Origin: Megalobrama amblycephala
Taxonomy: Eukaryota > Chordata > Actinopteri > Cypriniformes > Xenocyprididae
NCBI RefSeq assembly: GCF_018812025.1
Contig: NC_063054.1
Location: 31,004,418 to 31,068,417 of the forward strand
DNA length: 64,000 nt
Direction of reading: 5' to 3'
The position numbers and the translations under genes were made by a program. This document shows positions 10,756-23,036 of this stretch, piece after piece. How positions within the stretch are numbered: the stretch's first letter is position 1; each line of letters opens with the position of its first letter. The notes below the pieces were generated by a model, which was given only the letters and a program-made list of their open reading frames with translations, made no database searches and was not told the DNA's origin.

Positions 10756-11718
10756 TTAAAGGTGCCCTCGAATTAAAAATTGAATTTATCTTGGCATAGT
10801 CAAATAACAAGAGTTCAGTACATGGAAATGACATACAGTGAGTCTCAAACTCCATTGTTTCCTCCTTCTAATATAAATCTCATTTGTTTAAAAGACCTCC
10901 GAAGAACAGGCGAATCTCAACATAACACCGACTGTTACGTAACAGTCGGGTGTACGCCCCCAATATTTGCATATGCCAGCCCATGTTCCCAACATTATGA
11001 AAGGCATTAGACAAGGGCAGCCAGTAACGTCTGGATCTGCACAGGTGAATCAACAGACTAGGTAAGTAAGCAAGAACAATAGCGAAAAATGGCAGATGGA
11101 GCAATAATAACTGACATGATCCATGATATTTTTAGTGATATTTGTAAATTGTCTTTCTAAATGTTTCGTTAGCATGTTGCTAATGTACTGTTAAATGTGG
11201 TTAAAGTTACCATCGTTTCTTACTGTATTCACGGAGACAAGAGCCGTTGCTATTTTCATTATTAAACACTTGCAGTCTGTATAATGCATAAACACAACTT
11301 CATTCTTTATAAATCTCTCGAACAGTGTAGCATTAGCCGTTAGCCACGGAGCACAGCCTCAAATTCATTCAGAATCAAATGTAAACAATATAACAGTATA
11401 CAATACTCACATAATCCGACGCATGCATGCCGCATGCATGACGAACACTTTGTAAAGATCAATTTGAGGGTTATATTAGCTGTGTAAACTTTGTTTATGC
11501 ACTGTTCAAGCGTGAGCTCCGTGGGCGTGGAGCACGAGAATTAAAGGGCCAGTAGCCCTGAATCCGCTCATTTATAATGATGCCCCAAAATAGGCAGTTA
11601 AAAAAATGAATTAAAAAAAATCTATGGGGTATTTTGAGCTGAAACTTCACAGACACGTTCAGGGGACACCTTAGACTGATATTACATCTTTTTAAAAAAA
11701 GTTCTAGGGCACCTTTAA
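10756..11718. mobile_element. TTAA-flanked non-autonomous element A
   Basis: TTAA lies at 10756-10759 and 11715-11718. The inverted termini are 'aggtgccctcgaa' (10760) and 'ttctagggcacct' (ending 11714). There is no transposase. The last ~95 bp (about 11617-11714, with 'gtattttgagctgaaacttcaca') resemble the right end of the THAP-bearing element at 35083-36741, which links the two. A TTAA target points to Kolobok or piggyBac; the THAP link favours Kolobok. A 22-bp perfect palindrome lies at 10928-10949. Confidence 0.88.
10928..10949. repeat. 22-bp perfect palindrome with TTACGTAA core
   Basis: The arms 10928-10938 and 10939-10949 are exact reverse complements. The centre is 'gttacgtaac', a shape bound by PAR/CREB-type bZIP proteins in other systems. 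It lies within TTAA element A. Confidence 0.8.
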
Positions 11719-13079
11719 AGTGCCCATTTTAAAGGTTACTAATTTTGTTTTGGAGCTCTCCTACAATAGGTTTACATGCATCCAAGGTTAAAAAAACACT
11801 TTCTTCTTCTCATAATATACAGCATCACCTAGTTTCTCACAATGTCTGAAATGGTTCGATAAAGTATCCGGTCTCTCTAAACCCCTCCTTTCCGGGAGTC
11901 AACTATGCTCTGATTGGCCAGATAGCGAAGTCTGTTGTGATTAGTCTACCGCTTACACCACATGTTGGAAACAAAACGCCCATTACTATATCTGAATTTC
12001 AGCTCCGGAGGCTTCCTTTGTTCACACAGTGATATGAACAGTAATGATGGTTGTTAGACTGGGTAAACCCAGCCTGATCTGCCGGCGATTTGATTTCGCC
12101 CGGCAACTCAGTCTGGAAACCCGTACATTCATTTCTGCTGCATCTGTTACACTTTTGCGGGAACCAATCACAGACTAGCTTATCCACCTTGCTCGCTATT
12201 GGCGGGTACAGAGCTCTTTCTATGGCTCTGGGCGGGTATAACACGATGACGTCTCTCGCACGACCGTCAATCCAATTCCTTTTAACCTCTCAATGATGCT
12301 AAATGACTTCTTTAGTTTAGCAAACAAATCGCTCGACTGGGTGTAAATACCACTCACTTTCATGTTTTTTTGCACAACCTGCAAAAATCGCTCGATGCCA
12401 TTGCTGCTTCTGCAAACCGCTGATCAACGCTACAAACCAATACAAACTAAGCCTGTCTGGCGTTTTCGCATCGCTCCGCAAAAGTACGTCACCCGGATCG
12501 TTGATCCGATTAGTTGAAGGACTATCCAATTGCGTGAATAATGCTAGTTGATCACGCCTCTTGTGCAGTAGGAAATAGATAGCAAACTCCCCAGACCAAT
12601 GTTCAATTTTAAATTGAGCTTGGTCTGGTGATAGCCAGACAAGATGGTTGTACCATATCGATTCAAGCCCAAGTCCTCATCCTTTGGAAGTTCATGCAAA
12701 GTGGATTTGCTTTTGCAGCGCAGAAAACAGTGTCTTCTAGACACGTTGACAACAAGAACCAAACTCTTCCAGGCCTCAGCTACAACTACAGTGTTTGAGG
12801 GTGGGTCAAAGTAAATGTTTGCTGCCAGCCAATGAAAACCATAGGCTGGCATTGTTCAAATTTGTTACAAACCTAAATAGGTTTGTGCAGGAAGTAAGAC
12901 TGGAATTACTGACGACTCATTTCTTTCAGATCAGAATTGGTTCTTTCTTTTAGGAGAAAATAACTCCATTTATCGTGCAGTTTAATCTTTGAAAATTCCA
13001 GACCTTTTACAATCACAAACAGCTATATGACACTGCATGAAAGGTAATATCTGGAAAAAGCATAACTGTGGCATTTTAA
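11715..13079. mobile_element. TTAA-flanked element B, copy 1
   Basis: TTAA lies at 11715-11718 (shared with element A) and 13076-13079. The termini are 'agtgcccattttaa' and 'gcataactgtggcatt'. It contains 'ctgattggcca' and other CCAAT-like sites and a hairpin at about 12592-12628 (ccagaccaa.../...ttggtctgg). No transposase frame is visible. A second copy in opposite orientation is at 20015-21309. Confidence 0.85.
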
Positions 13080-13195
13080 TATAAACAAGGGTTAATAAAT
13101 GCTATGAAAATATTGTTCATTGCCAGTTCATGTTAGATATTGCATTAAATATTGTTAACAAATGAGACCTCACTGTAAAGTGCTACCCTGAAATT

Positions 13196-14640
13196 TTATA
13201 GAATTCTATTCTGTTCTCATGGATATGTGCAGACCATTTGATTGATGCCACAGAAACAAATATCTGTTTTCAGTTACTCATTTATTTTTTTACCCCAAGC
13301 TCTTTGTGTGGCATTGCGTTTTGGCCAAGATCCTGGATTTTCCTTGTGGATAGAAATTTTTCTCTATATAGCCTGACACTTTTAATTAGTTGTATACACC
13401 ACCAATAAGTTCTCTCTTTCATACAGTTTCTCAGAAGACATGCTTATATATCTTTAACGACAACATTAAGATACAACTAAAGATTATATAGAAGTCACTT
13501 TTTTTCCAGTTGTGGTTTTTGTTTTTTGGTTTCTATCTTTCAGAGGCCTGGTATACAAGAGCTCCCCATTACTTCTACATTGCTGAACGCTCATATCGTG
13601 ATGAGGCAAGGCATCAGAGAGCAGCTCTGGCCTTTTTGGTCAGCACATCAAACAGCGCTGGCACTCTTATGACCAGCCAAAGCAATCAGCCCCTGATTGT
13701 CAGAGGCATCCAAGGCCTTATTACACGCAATCTCCGCTAATGTTGCAGACAACAGAAAGATTCCAATATCTTCGCTTTGTCCCCTGTGAGCTGATATAAA
13801 GAGCTCCTAGAGGAGCCAGGTAAAGCTGCAGGGAATTTAACGCTCTTGTTCTTAGCGTGCACAGATCTGAGATATCCAGTAAGCCACCAGTTTCAGGACA
13901 GAGACGCAGAACATTTCGGCGTCTGCTGTGGCCGATGCCTATCGCTGTGTTTCAGAGTTTCATGCAGAAAACCTTACTAAAAGGTCTTGAGGTTGTTTAA
14001 TAGAGCTGATCTGTCATTACAGAGCTGAAACAAAGAAAATGATCCGTTTCATAAATGCCGCTGGCTGCTGCACACAACATTAACCTCCTCCTGTGTTGAT
14101 GGAGACCACAGGGAAAAATAAAAAGACATCCATCAGTCTGTCAGAAACGTTTTATCTCAGACTGCAGTCACCTGGTGAATGGTGATGAATATCATTAGAC
14201 GTTTAAAGTGCATTAAGTTGAATTCTTTACAATCATTATTAGCAAAAGTGGTGATATGTCATTAACCAGCATTTGTTGCTACAAGTCTGTCTTAAAGCGG
14301 CTATGTGTTTTTATGTGAAGTGCTTGGGACATTTTTGCCAGGAAAATGAAAAGGATGTGAAGTTTGATAGCCTCTCTTCTGTTCTACAATGCATGAAACA
14401 AATGCTTATACAATATTCAGGATAATGTCGAAACAGCTATTCTGTACTTTAATGCCAATCTGTCATACAAAGAGCAATAGTTTCAATAAATACTCTATAA
14501 TCTGTCATAACAGTGTCATTTTAATTAAATCTGTCAACATGATGCCAGTGAATTGCAGAGCTCATGCAAACAAATCCACATCGCTATGATCAGATGCTTT
14601 CTTAACTGTTGCTTTCTCACCACTGTCATTTTCATTGTGT
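13196..14640. other. Low-copy non-coding DNA; GC-richer block 13530-14110
   Basis: A plus-strand frame at about 13545-13740 (with AWYTRAPHYFYIAERSYRDEA) follows a pyrimidine-rich tract and 'ttcag', which resembles a splice acceptor. However, the peptide matches no domain I know and ends at a stop without a donor. I do not call it an exon. The block 13530-14110 is repeat-free and could be conserved non-coding sequence. Confidence 0.35.
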
Positions 14641-15377
14641 TTATTTTGATATCAAGGAATGTGCGCATCACATATTTACATAGGCCTATTCATTGAACCT
14701 TTCAAGGAAAGTCTGTTCACTCGGCGGCCATATTTGCAATGCCTTCGGGCAGCTATTTTGGGCATCTATTTGAATGGGGGAATCCTGAAATCTCAAAAAC
14801 TGCTTGGCGAATGCACAATAACATTTCAAATCAGCAAAAAAATCTGACATGAACTGTCCTATAAATGTTGTTTCTTATGCTCAAATAGCATTTAAAAAAG
14901 CTTATTTTTCAGGCTAGATGAGCCAATGCAGTCCTAAGTGCGAGTCTCAGGTTTCTATGAGAACCGGAACTTCTAATAGCAGCTGCAGAGACGCAATGAC
15001 TATATCAATCAGCGATTGGCTATTTTACTTAGAAGGCGGGAAGTATTCTGCCATATTGCACGTTGGAGTTTCTCCCATTCATAACTAATAGGAGTGGACC
15101 GTCTTTCTATATCTATAGTCTTTGATGTCACTCTCAGCAGCGTGGATGGCATCGAAATGTTTGTTAAAAGTATATCGCTGCAAAGGTATTTCCGACTTCT
15201 TTTTACTACTAAGAACAGAACGAAAAAGAACTTCGTCAAGAGTGTAGAGGCATTGAATCAAGTCCAGTCTCTTGTATGTTACGTGTGTACAATAAGTTGC
15301 TGGCTGCAGTTCACTTAATAGCCACCGGTGTCGCTAATAACAACGGTTTTTGAATTCTACATGTAACCCCTACATAT
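14641..15377. other. Probable degraded interspersed repeat
   Basis: Sequences such as 'tcactcggcggccatatttg' and 'aagtgcgagtctcaggtttc' have the look of a multi-copy cyprinid repeat, but I find no clean inverted ends or target duplication. The repeat assignment is from memory and weak. Confidence 0.3.
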
Positions 15378-15715
15378 ATTCTGTCATTTACTCACCCTCA
15401 TGCATTTCCAAACCTGTATGAGTTTGCTGAAAACACACAAAAAAGATATTTGTCAAGATGCTTTTGTCCATACAATTAAAGTCAATTGGACCCAAAACAA
15501 CATCAAACCCTATTGAATTTCACTGTATGGATAATCATATATCATATATGCTGATCTGGTGCCACAAAAACATCTTATTATCCTCAATGTTGAAAACAGT
15601 TTTTTTGCAGCTTAATATTTTTTTTGTAGAAACCGTGATAAAGACATTGTTAATGTTACAAAACATTGTTACAAAAGATTTCTACTTCAAATAAATGCTG
15701 TTTTTCCACTTCATT
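15378..15715. repeat. Fused fragments of two MITE families
   Basis: 15378-15470 ('ctgtcatttactcaccctca') belongs to the TTAA-family subterminal repeat seen at 24807, 38891 and 58302. 15575-15710 ('aatgttgaaaacag', 'gatttctacttcaaataaat') is from the 'gttcaaaagtttgggg' family seen at 18139. Neither fragment has ends. Confidence 0.6.
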
Positions 15716-17108
15716 TCACTATTCGAATCTATTATAAAGTTTTATTTATTCACCATTTTTGTACTCTATTTCATTTAATTGTGAATTCACTTTTACATTT
15801 ATGAATCATGAGGGATATGAGTCTATCCTTCATCCATCATTTAGAATGTGTTGTTCAAATGTAGCCATACAGATATATACATCTAAAGCATTGGGTGATT
15901 TAGCAAGGAGTCATGTTGTCTGAGTGGGTTAGTGTGTGCTATTGTGCATTGCTCGTCACGAGGAGAATGCTTCACCCCAGGTCTTCTGCATCATTACATC
16001 CCAACTACTGTCAGCTCTGACCACCTGATCACACAATTTCTGCCCAAGCACCAAATCAGAAAGCTATTCTGTGTGCTGCATTTCACTCTCTAATGGTTCT
16101 CTCAGTACAAATACTGGCATGGCAGCTTTGTATCACTACCAAATGACTCTTTGGCAAAGCATATACAGAAGTGCATTCATGCATTTCAAGAGTGTGTTGC
16201 AATTTATGTAAGGTATTAAAGATTGCTTTTGTTCAGTCTGTAGTTTTATGCCATGGCATTATGTTGGGTAAATAAATAAAACATGAAAAACTCAATTTAT
16301 TGATGCTGATTTCGGGGCTGAAAACAGCAGCAAGCAAATGAAAGAACCACATCAGACAAAACAAACTATGCCTGCAACATGTAATTATGTTTGAAACGTG
16401 GTAACCAGGAATTGAGACTTTCAATTATTTGCAAAGTCTTCAGAGATATAAGTCTGCTTCACATGGTTCCACTTTACAAGCTTAAAGAGAAACAAACAAA
16501 TTGCACCTCATTTGGTTCACCAGGGATTTATTTTTAACTGCCTTTGGCTTATGCGACAATCAATAGCGAGCGAGAGCTGGTCTGTGCTTATTCATCTACA
16601 CTGATCAGAAATTTCTGGAGCATGGAGATGAACAATAGGGCAACATTTCTGCACAATAAAAAAAGAGGACCGCTTTGCTAACAAGCCTGACTGTAATTGC
16701 GGTGACTGACCAGGAACAATTAATACTCTGTCCCCATGACTTCACTACTTACAACTCCAAATGTATCGTTCAAAAGCATCCAGGATCCCTGATGATGACA
16801 TGAGTGGGATTTTAAAGAACTAGAGGTCTTTTCTTATATGATTCAGAAGCATCCTTTAATAGAGGCGGCCTTATAATTGGGCATAGAGTGGTGTTTGTTC
16901 AGCATGTCCTCACATGCGAGGCCAAGCAGGCAGGCGGTAGAGAGTCTATGAAAGGCAGCTTGGACATGTGCTGATCCCGCCTCAATGTAATTGGTCACTA
17001 AAAACAGGAGGCTGTGGTTCAAACTGAAAAAAGAACTTGGATTGGCTGTAATCCCCCTTCTAGCAGCTCTCTGTGTGTGAGAAAGAGAGAAATAGAAGAA
17101 AAAAGAAA

Positions 17109-17151
<43 letters not shown>

Positions 17152-18138
17152 GTTGACATCCTGTGGAGTATCATGTTAGCTTTGAGAATATTTAAAGCTC
17201 TGGCTGCTGAATCATCCAGACACAGCAATTTTTGGGTCTTATTTGGTTATAAATATGGAAAGGAAAATGTACAGTCAGTCGGTCATTATCACATGAAAAA
17301 CACAGACAGGACGATTAAGGCCACGCACAGTGACTACGAAATCGGTCGCTTTATAAAGCTCATTACAAAAAAGTATTTTGATCATGGATTGTGACAGACC
17401 AACGAGAATTCTAAATCATTTGATTTATGATATTGCTTTTAGACAACAGTTCATTACATAAGAAGTTAAAGGTAGGGTAGGCAAAGCGAGCTAGCTTTGA
17501 AAGCGTAAGATCCCACCCTCCCTTCAGAGCGTCTCCAAAACACAAAGGCGTACAGCATATGGAGCAAACAAAAGCTTCACAAGAGACAATGTTAAATTAC
17601 CTCATATCTCAAAGCACATTCATTTACAATAATAATGAATGTAATCGACTTAAAGAACACTGACCTGTACCACCTGACTGCTGCAGATTCATTTCAGCGT
17701 TGATAGTTTTGCCATTGAAACGCATAAATTCGAGTCATGAACCACTCAGAGTATAATGCCGCGGATTTCCATCTCTTCCAAATTACGGTAGTTATGCTGT
17801 GAATGCAGCATAAGATTGTTGCTTTGGTTCAGGAGAAACTATAAAAGGTGGCTGCTGTTAGCATAAAACGAAGAATGAAATGCATGAAATGAAGATGTGT
17901 GATGTCTGAGCGAGCAGGGTTAACGGAAGTATGAAAATACATATGTTGGCAGGCAGGTAGGACATTGTATCATTGATTGGATGAACATTTTATGGTCCTA
18001 CGACTTTAATATTGAGTAACTTACACTAGAGTACCAGATGTGTAATTCATTTTGTACATATTACACAAATAGATATTCTCTCACTGAGATAATTAAGAAA
18101 AATTTACATCTGTACATCATTTATCTGTACATACAGTA
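15716..18138. other. Low-copy non-coding DNA with a (GA)n tract
   Basis: Contains (GA)n at 17114-17146. At about 17467 'gttaaaggtagggtaggc' may be one terminus of a further TTAA element, but no partner end is visible. No gene recognised. Confidence 0.55.
17114..17146. repeat. (GA)n microsatellite
   Basis: Uninterrupted GA dinucleotides within a purine-rich stretch of roughly 70 bases. Confidence 0.95.
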
Positions 18139-18655
18139 CACTAATGTTCAAAAGTTTGGGGTCATTAAGATTTTTTTAAAAGATATTATTTATTTTCATT
18201 CAGCAAGGATGCATTAAATTGATCAAAACCTACAGTAAACGCATTGTTTAAAAAAAAAAAAAAAAGCGAATGTGGTTCTTTTGAATTTTCTATTCATCAA
18301 AGAATCCTGAAAACCAAATGTATCATGGTTTCCACAAAAAATATTAAGCAGCACAACTCTTTTCAACATTTATAATAAAAAGAAATGTTTCTTGAGCACC
18401 AAATCTGCATATTAGAATGATTTCTGAAAGATCATGTGACACTGAAGACTGGAGTAATGATGCTGAAAATTCAGCTTTACCATCACAGGAATAAATTACA
18501 TTTTAAAATATATTTTAAGAAAAAAGTTCTTTTAAATTGTAATAATATTTCACAATATTACCATTTTTACTGTATTTTGGATCAAACAAATGCAACTTTG
18601 GTGAGCATAAGAAACTTAAAAATCTAAACCACCCCAAACTTTTGAACTATTAATT
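18139..18655. mobile_element. MITE with 'gttcaaaagtttggggt' ends, complete copy
   Basis: Left end 'taatgttcaaaagtttgggg' (18142) pairs with the reversed right end 'accccaaacttttgaacta' (to about 18653). The interior holds the family hallmarks 'atcatgtgacactgaagact' and 'gtaatgatgctgaaaattca'. The element is non-coding. It is the best-preserved reference here for fragments at 33147, 38255, 39698, 40688, 45460, 51655 and 54475. Confidence 0.85.
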
Positions 18656-20010
18656 TAGCTCACACTATTTGTATTTTTTTTCTATAAATTTATAGTTTAA
18701 AACAATAAATGCCTCAGTCATGTTACTTTTCCATGCATGCAATAGAAGCCACTTCTGTCCTCTTAAAAGAAACAGTTCAGCGGTCTGAACGTGTGTTTGA
18801 GGGGGATGGGAGGACAGAAGGAGGTGCTTTAATCCTCAGAAATAAACTGACACTAAATCTTCTGTTCTTTAAGGACTCTTCACAAGCTCCTTTGAAATGA
18901 AAAAAAGAAAAGATGTTGAAGTTCAGCAAAGAAACAGAGCCACTAAGGTTAATTTGAAGTTCAGCAAATCCAAACTAAAGAACATGCGATCCAATCGGGA
19001 ATGCCACATTGTGTATTTCTGTTCCCCTTTACTGTAAAAGCACATTGCATGATGAATTATGGTATTTTAAACCTAAAAATGCTGCGTTTGTATCTTTGAA
19101 GTGTATGAGTAGATTCACTTTATTGTCAATGCCAAGCTTGTGGGCTTGAGGTGGGTGCTGAGAGACTTTGTCCAGCACAGCTCTCACTTTGAACCTAAAA
19201 ATCAAAGGCTTATTTTTGCCATGTTTACAGGACAAGGATACAAAGAACTGCGATGGGAAAATGTGCATGTTATTCCTCAAAACCCTTTTGTCAAAGCCCA
19301 TTCTACAGCATTGTTCGTATTTTTAAAAAAGGTGAGAGAAAGCTCAACATTTTTCTTGTACTTAGGATAAAAAGATTATCTGTCTATCCTGAAATGCACT
19401 GCATTGTTGTTGGTGCTTGAGTACATTGCCTGTCTTCTAGGGGAATGAAGGAATGATGGGACATTTGAGGCAAACAGCTGTTGTGGTTGAGGTTTATTTG
19501 ATGTGGTTGAGGGGGTCAAGCCCCTTGAACAACCACAATACACACTGGACACTAACCCTTGGCAGTTATTCCCAGAAAGAACGTGCTGGTGACCGCTTGG
19601 GCTCATTGTTCCCACCCGGCTGGTGTCCATTCTCAATTGGAGGGAAGTACGCCTGAAGAACTTGACCTACTACGGCAAGAAATTAGTATCAGTCATAAGG
19701 AACTATTACATGCAAGGCTCAACAATAAGTGACAAGCAGATTTTTCAGAAAATGTGAATACAGAGCTTGACCATACAAAAGCGCTATGATAAACTCAGCA
19801 TTAGCATTGCTATATGGTTTCTTGAGGTGCTTGCTCATGAAAGTTGCAAATTTACAGTAATGTAAAAAGAAACAGCACAAAAACAATTTGCAAATAAAGC
19901 AATAAACCATGTTTGCTAGTGATTGCATTCACTTACATGACTTTAGGAATTTATTAGGTAAATTGTAGTTTGTGCAAATGCTTTCTTAGCGAATAAAAAG
20001 GATATACACT
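18656..20010. other. Low-copy non-coding DNA
   Basis: No microsatellite, transposon end or credible exon is seen. The blocks 19130-19300 and 19440-19660 are somewhat GC-richer. The open frames there are short and do not resemble known proteins. Confidence 0.5.
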
Positions 20011-21313
20011 TTAAAGTGACCCAATTATGCTTTTTCAGATATTACCTTTCATGAAGTGTGTAATATAGCCGTTTGTGAATGTGAAAGGTCTGGAAAGTTT
20101 CACAGATTGAAGTGCATGATAAATGGAGTTATTGTCTCTTAAAAGAAAGAACCAATTCTGAACTGCCTTAAACAAGTCTTCAGTAATTCATCTAACTTCC
20201 TGCAAAAACCTATGTAGGTTTGTAAAACATTTCTGCGTTGCGAAAGCAAATCTACTTTGCATGAATTTACAAAGATGAGGACTAAGGCTTGAATTGATAG
20301 CCATACTTTACTGTTCGTATCAACTGACTTGTCCAAATACCCACACTTGCTGTCTTGGCCACTTGAGAGCTCATGCACGCGACAGGAAGTAAGTGCGCAA
20401 GACTATCCCATGTCTTAAAAATGCCCAAGTGCAGTGCCCTTAATGCACACTAAACCCACACTATCTTGAATACTGCTTCTGAGCGCTATTTGAGGCTAAG
20501 CGTATCCCATCATGCATTATGTTCGGGAACTCACAAGCCCCGAAATCGTGAGATGTCAGGGGAAACATATGACTGTAAGTTAAATTATATATTACATATA
20601 ATTTGGTAGTAAAATATAAAGTGTTGCACATTTTATTGATGCAAAGATGGGTAGGCGTATTTTGCAACTGCTTTTAATCACTTAAAGGAGCACCACAATT
20701 TTAAAAGTGTCTTCTGTTCGTTACATAGCGACCACTGAACAGACATTTAGAAGTGTATTTTAAAATGCAGAGTACTGAAAATAATAATAATAAAAAAAAA
20801 AAGCTGTAAACGCTTGCATTTTTTGCAAGACTATAAGTGTGTCCCATCGGGCAATCAAAAGTTCTACAAACACTTGCAGTCTTCACACCCACTTGAACAC
20901 TTGGGCCAAACACAGGAAATACGTCATGTAAGTAGACAAGTGGTCAAGTGCAAAGACTGCAAGTGTGGGTATTTGGACAAGGCTACTGTGTATCAAGTGC
21001 TGAAGAATCCTCCGGAGCTGAAATTCAGATATGATAATGGGCGTTTCGATTCCGACACACGCTGTAAACAGTAGACCAATCACAACAGACTGGGCCATCT
21101 GACCAATCAGAGCAGAGTCTGCTCTGGGGAAGGAGGGGTTTGAGACCGGATCCTTTATTGAACCGTTTCAGACACTGTGAGAAAAGTGAAGCTGCAATGT
21201 ATATTATGAGAAAATGAGTGTTTGTTTGACCTTGGATGCATGTAAACCTATTGTAGGAGACCACCAAAACAAAATTAGGAGCCCTTAAAATGGCATAAAA
21301 AGAGGGACTTTAA
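20011..21313. mobile_element. TTAA-flanked element B, copy 2 (inverted relative to copy 1)
   Basis: TTAA lies at 20011-20014 and 21310-21313. The termini are 'agtgacccaattatgc' and '...agagggact'. The left ~300 bp and right ~320 bp match element B copy 1 (11719-13075) in reverse orientation; for example 'ttggatgcatgtaaacctat' at about 21231 corresponds to 'ataggtttacatgcatccaa' near 11766. The middle is replaced by a separate inserted element (20328-20981). Confidence 0.85.
20328..20981. mobile_element. 654-bp element with 23-bp perfect inverted ends, inside element B copy 2
   Basis: The left end 20328-20350 (cttgtccaaatacccacact..) and right end 20959-20981 are exact reverse complements over 23 bases. 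Further subterminal motifs such as 'cacttgcagtcttcacaccc' are variants of the same theme. No matching target duplication is evident, so the superfamily is unassigned. No transposase is encoded. Confidence 0.8.
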
Positions 21314-21321
21314 ACTTGTTT

Positions 21322-21347
21322 TGTGTGTGTGTGTGTGTGTGTGTGTA
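21322..21347. repeat. (GT)n microsatellite
   Basis: About 13 GT units immediately beyond the right TTAA of element B copy 2. Confidence 0.95.
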
Positions 21348-22165
21348 TCTTAGGGTTTCTAATCAGCATTTTTTATGCAGAATTTCCACAACACATGGAT
21401 GGAAATCCAGCTTATGATATTCTGTTCTCTGAATATGCTTCAATTCTCTCCATCAGTATAAATCTATGGGATATTTTCCTGTTTTATCATTCATCAGACA
21501 AGCACACATTTCGCAAATAAACAGCATGATTTAATGTATCATGTATGTCTGTACCACAAATTACGTGGGTTGCACCTATGTTTAATACTTCAAATTAGGG
21601 GTTTGTTGAAACCTCTAACCCTAGGTGTGAGCCAAAGTAACAGTGATGCCACACTAAGCACTAATTAAGTGCTCTAGTATATCATATAATGAACTGTGGT
21701 CAGTGAATTCAAGCAAAACATGCTTCTTGGAAATAAAGTTTAAACATATTTATGTACATAAATATGCAATGCAACTCATTCCTGGCACTACAGCATTGTT
21801 ATATAGAGCATATACTGCATAGTATGTGAACATAGTTACCAAATGATGTTTTACGTACAGTGACAACGTCAACTGCATCTGCCAAAGGTCTGAATCACAG
21901 CCAAAAGCCACATCTCCACTCTGCACCGACGTGACTGGGAAAGAGATGTGCTTCCACATGTTCCAATACTGAAGAAAAAACTGCAAATCAACTTCTTCGG
22001 GGCCAGCTGAAATCTGGGTAACAGATCTGAGTAAAGCTGTTTGATGCTAATATGTTCTTCAGATGTGACATGCTGTAACGATGAAAAAGAAACTTTTTTA
22101 CTGATCTAGATAAGTTGTCTTTAATAAATCTTACCTTTGCATAATATGGTAGTGCAGTTATTATT
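21348..22165. other. Low-copy non-coding DNA
   Basis: No gene, repeat or RNA feature recognised. Confidence 0.55.
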
Positions 22166-22998
22166 GACAGAATCAGGGCTTGACATTAACACCTGCCAAA
22201 TGCGGGTGGATTTTAGCAGTGGCGTGTAACGTTGGCGGGTTGAATTTTATGTATAATATGTAAGTTTTTCAGATGTAGTCTTTAAAAAAGACATCTGAAA
22301 TAATAAACTGTGCAATGTAGTGTTGTCAAAAATATAGATTTTTCGATACATATCAATACTGAAAATGCTTCGAATACTCATTTTCCACAGAATAGATACA
22401 TGATACCAGCTGTGCTTTCTCGCTCTCTCATCTCTCCGACAGCGAGTTGAGATACAAACCCGCCTCCCCTCACTCACTCGTTTCATTTGCTCTGGATGAA
22501 TAATGTTGGTGTTACAGGGCTTGAATTTCGGTGTTGGATTGTGTGTATTGCGCATAATTTTACTCATTCTCTCAGATTTGTGCTCACACCCAAAGCACGC
22601 GCACATAAAGCCACCTCTCAGTACTAAATTGAGTTCTTTTTTGCTGCTTATTGCGCTTAAACAGTCAAAAACACACAAAATAATGTAAAAATGCCAGTCT
22701 TGGCGAGTATTCATGTAAACACAGTCAGTTATGTTTTAAGTGAATGTAAACAGTTGAGAAAGAAAAGACGTGTAACAGTATAATGGATCCGTGCGTCAGG
22801 TCTTAAAATGACAGCAGCCTAATATACCTGCTGCCAAATTATGAGATAATGTTAAAAATATCTATATGGCAGTTTTTCCTCATGATATCGATGTCAAAAT
22901 TGTGGCCAGTGAAAATGCTGAGTGTCTAGTAACTTTGGAAAACCACTAGTCACAGTGGCTGGAGAGCAAAAAAGTTAATGTCAAGCCCTGGATAGAAT
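22166..22998. mobile_element. Non-autonomous hAT element with 17-bp inverted ends
   Basis: 'cagggcttgacattaac' at 22174-22190 is the exact reverse complement of 22974-22990. Flanking 8-mers 'gacagaat' (22166-22173) and 'gatagaat' (22991-22998) match at seven of eight positions, a hAT target duplication. A 155-codon minus-strand frame inside has no transposase motifs and is taken as chance. Confidence 0.92.
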
Positions 22999-23036
22999 AT
23001 AAAACAGTTCAGATTGAGCCAAAATGTGTTGTTTTG

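Larger units (their letters stand above)
10580..13195. mobile_element. hAT element with perfect 8-bp target duplication, hosting two TTAA elements
   Basis: The outer ends are 'ggttacactttacaataagg' (from 10588) and 'cctcactgtaaagtgctacc' (to 13187), an inverted pair. They are flanked by identical 8-bp duplications 'ctgaaatt' at 10580-10587 and 13188-13195, the hAT signature. Host sequence is present at 10588-10755 and 13080-13187 and consists of 'gttaacat/ttagttaat'-type motifs. It has no coding capacity, so it is a non-autonomous element. Everything between TTAA 10756-10759 and TTAA 13076-13079 is later insertion. Confidence 0.93.

Noticed and set aside
13510..13740. Possible exon after a pyrimidine tract and 'ttcag'
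   Set aside because: Acceptor-like signal only; peptide unrecognised and no donor or partner exon found.
22247..22714. 155-codon minus-strand frame
   Set aside because: Lies wholly inside a non-autonomous hAT element with perfect ends and has no transposase or zinc-finger motifs.
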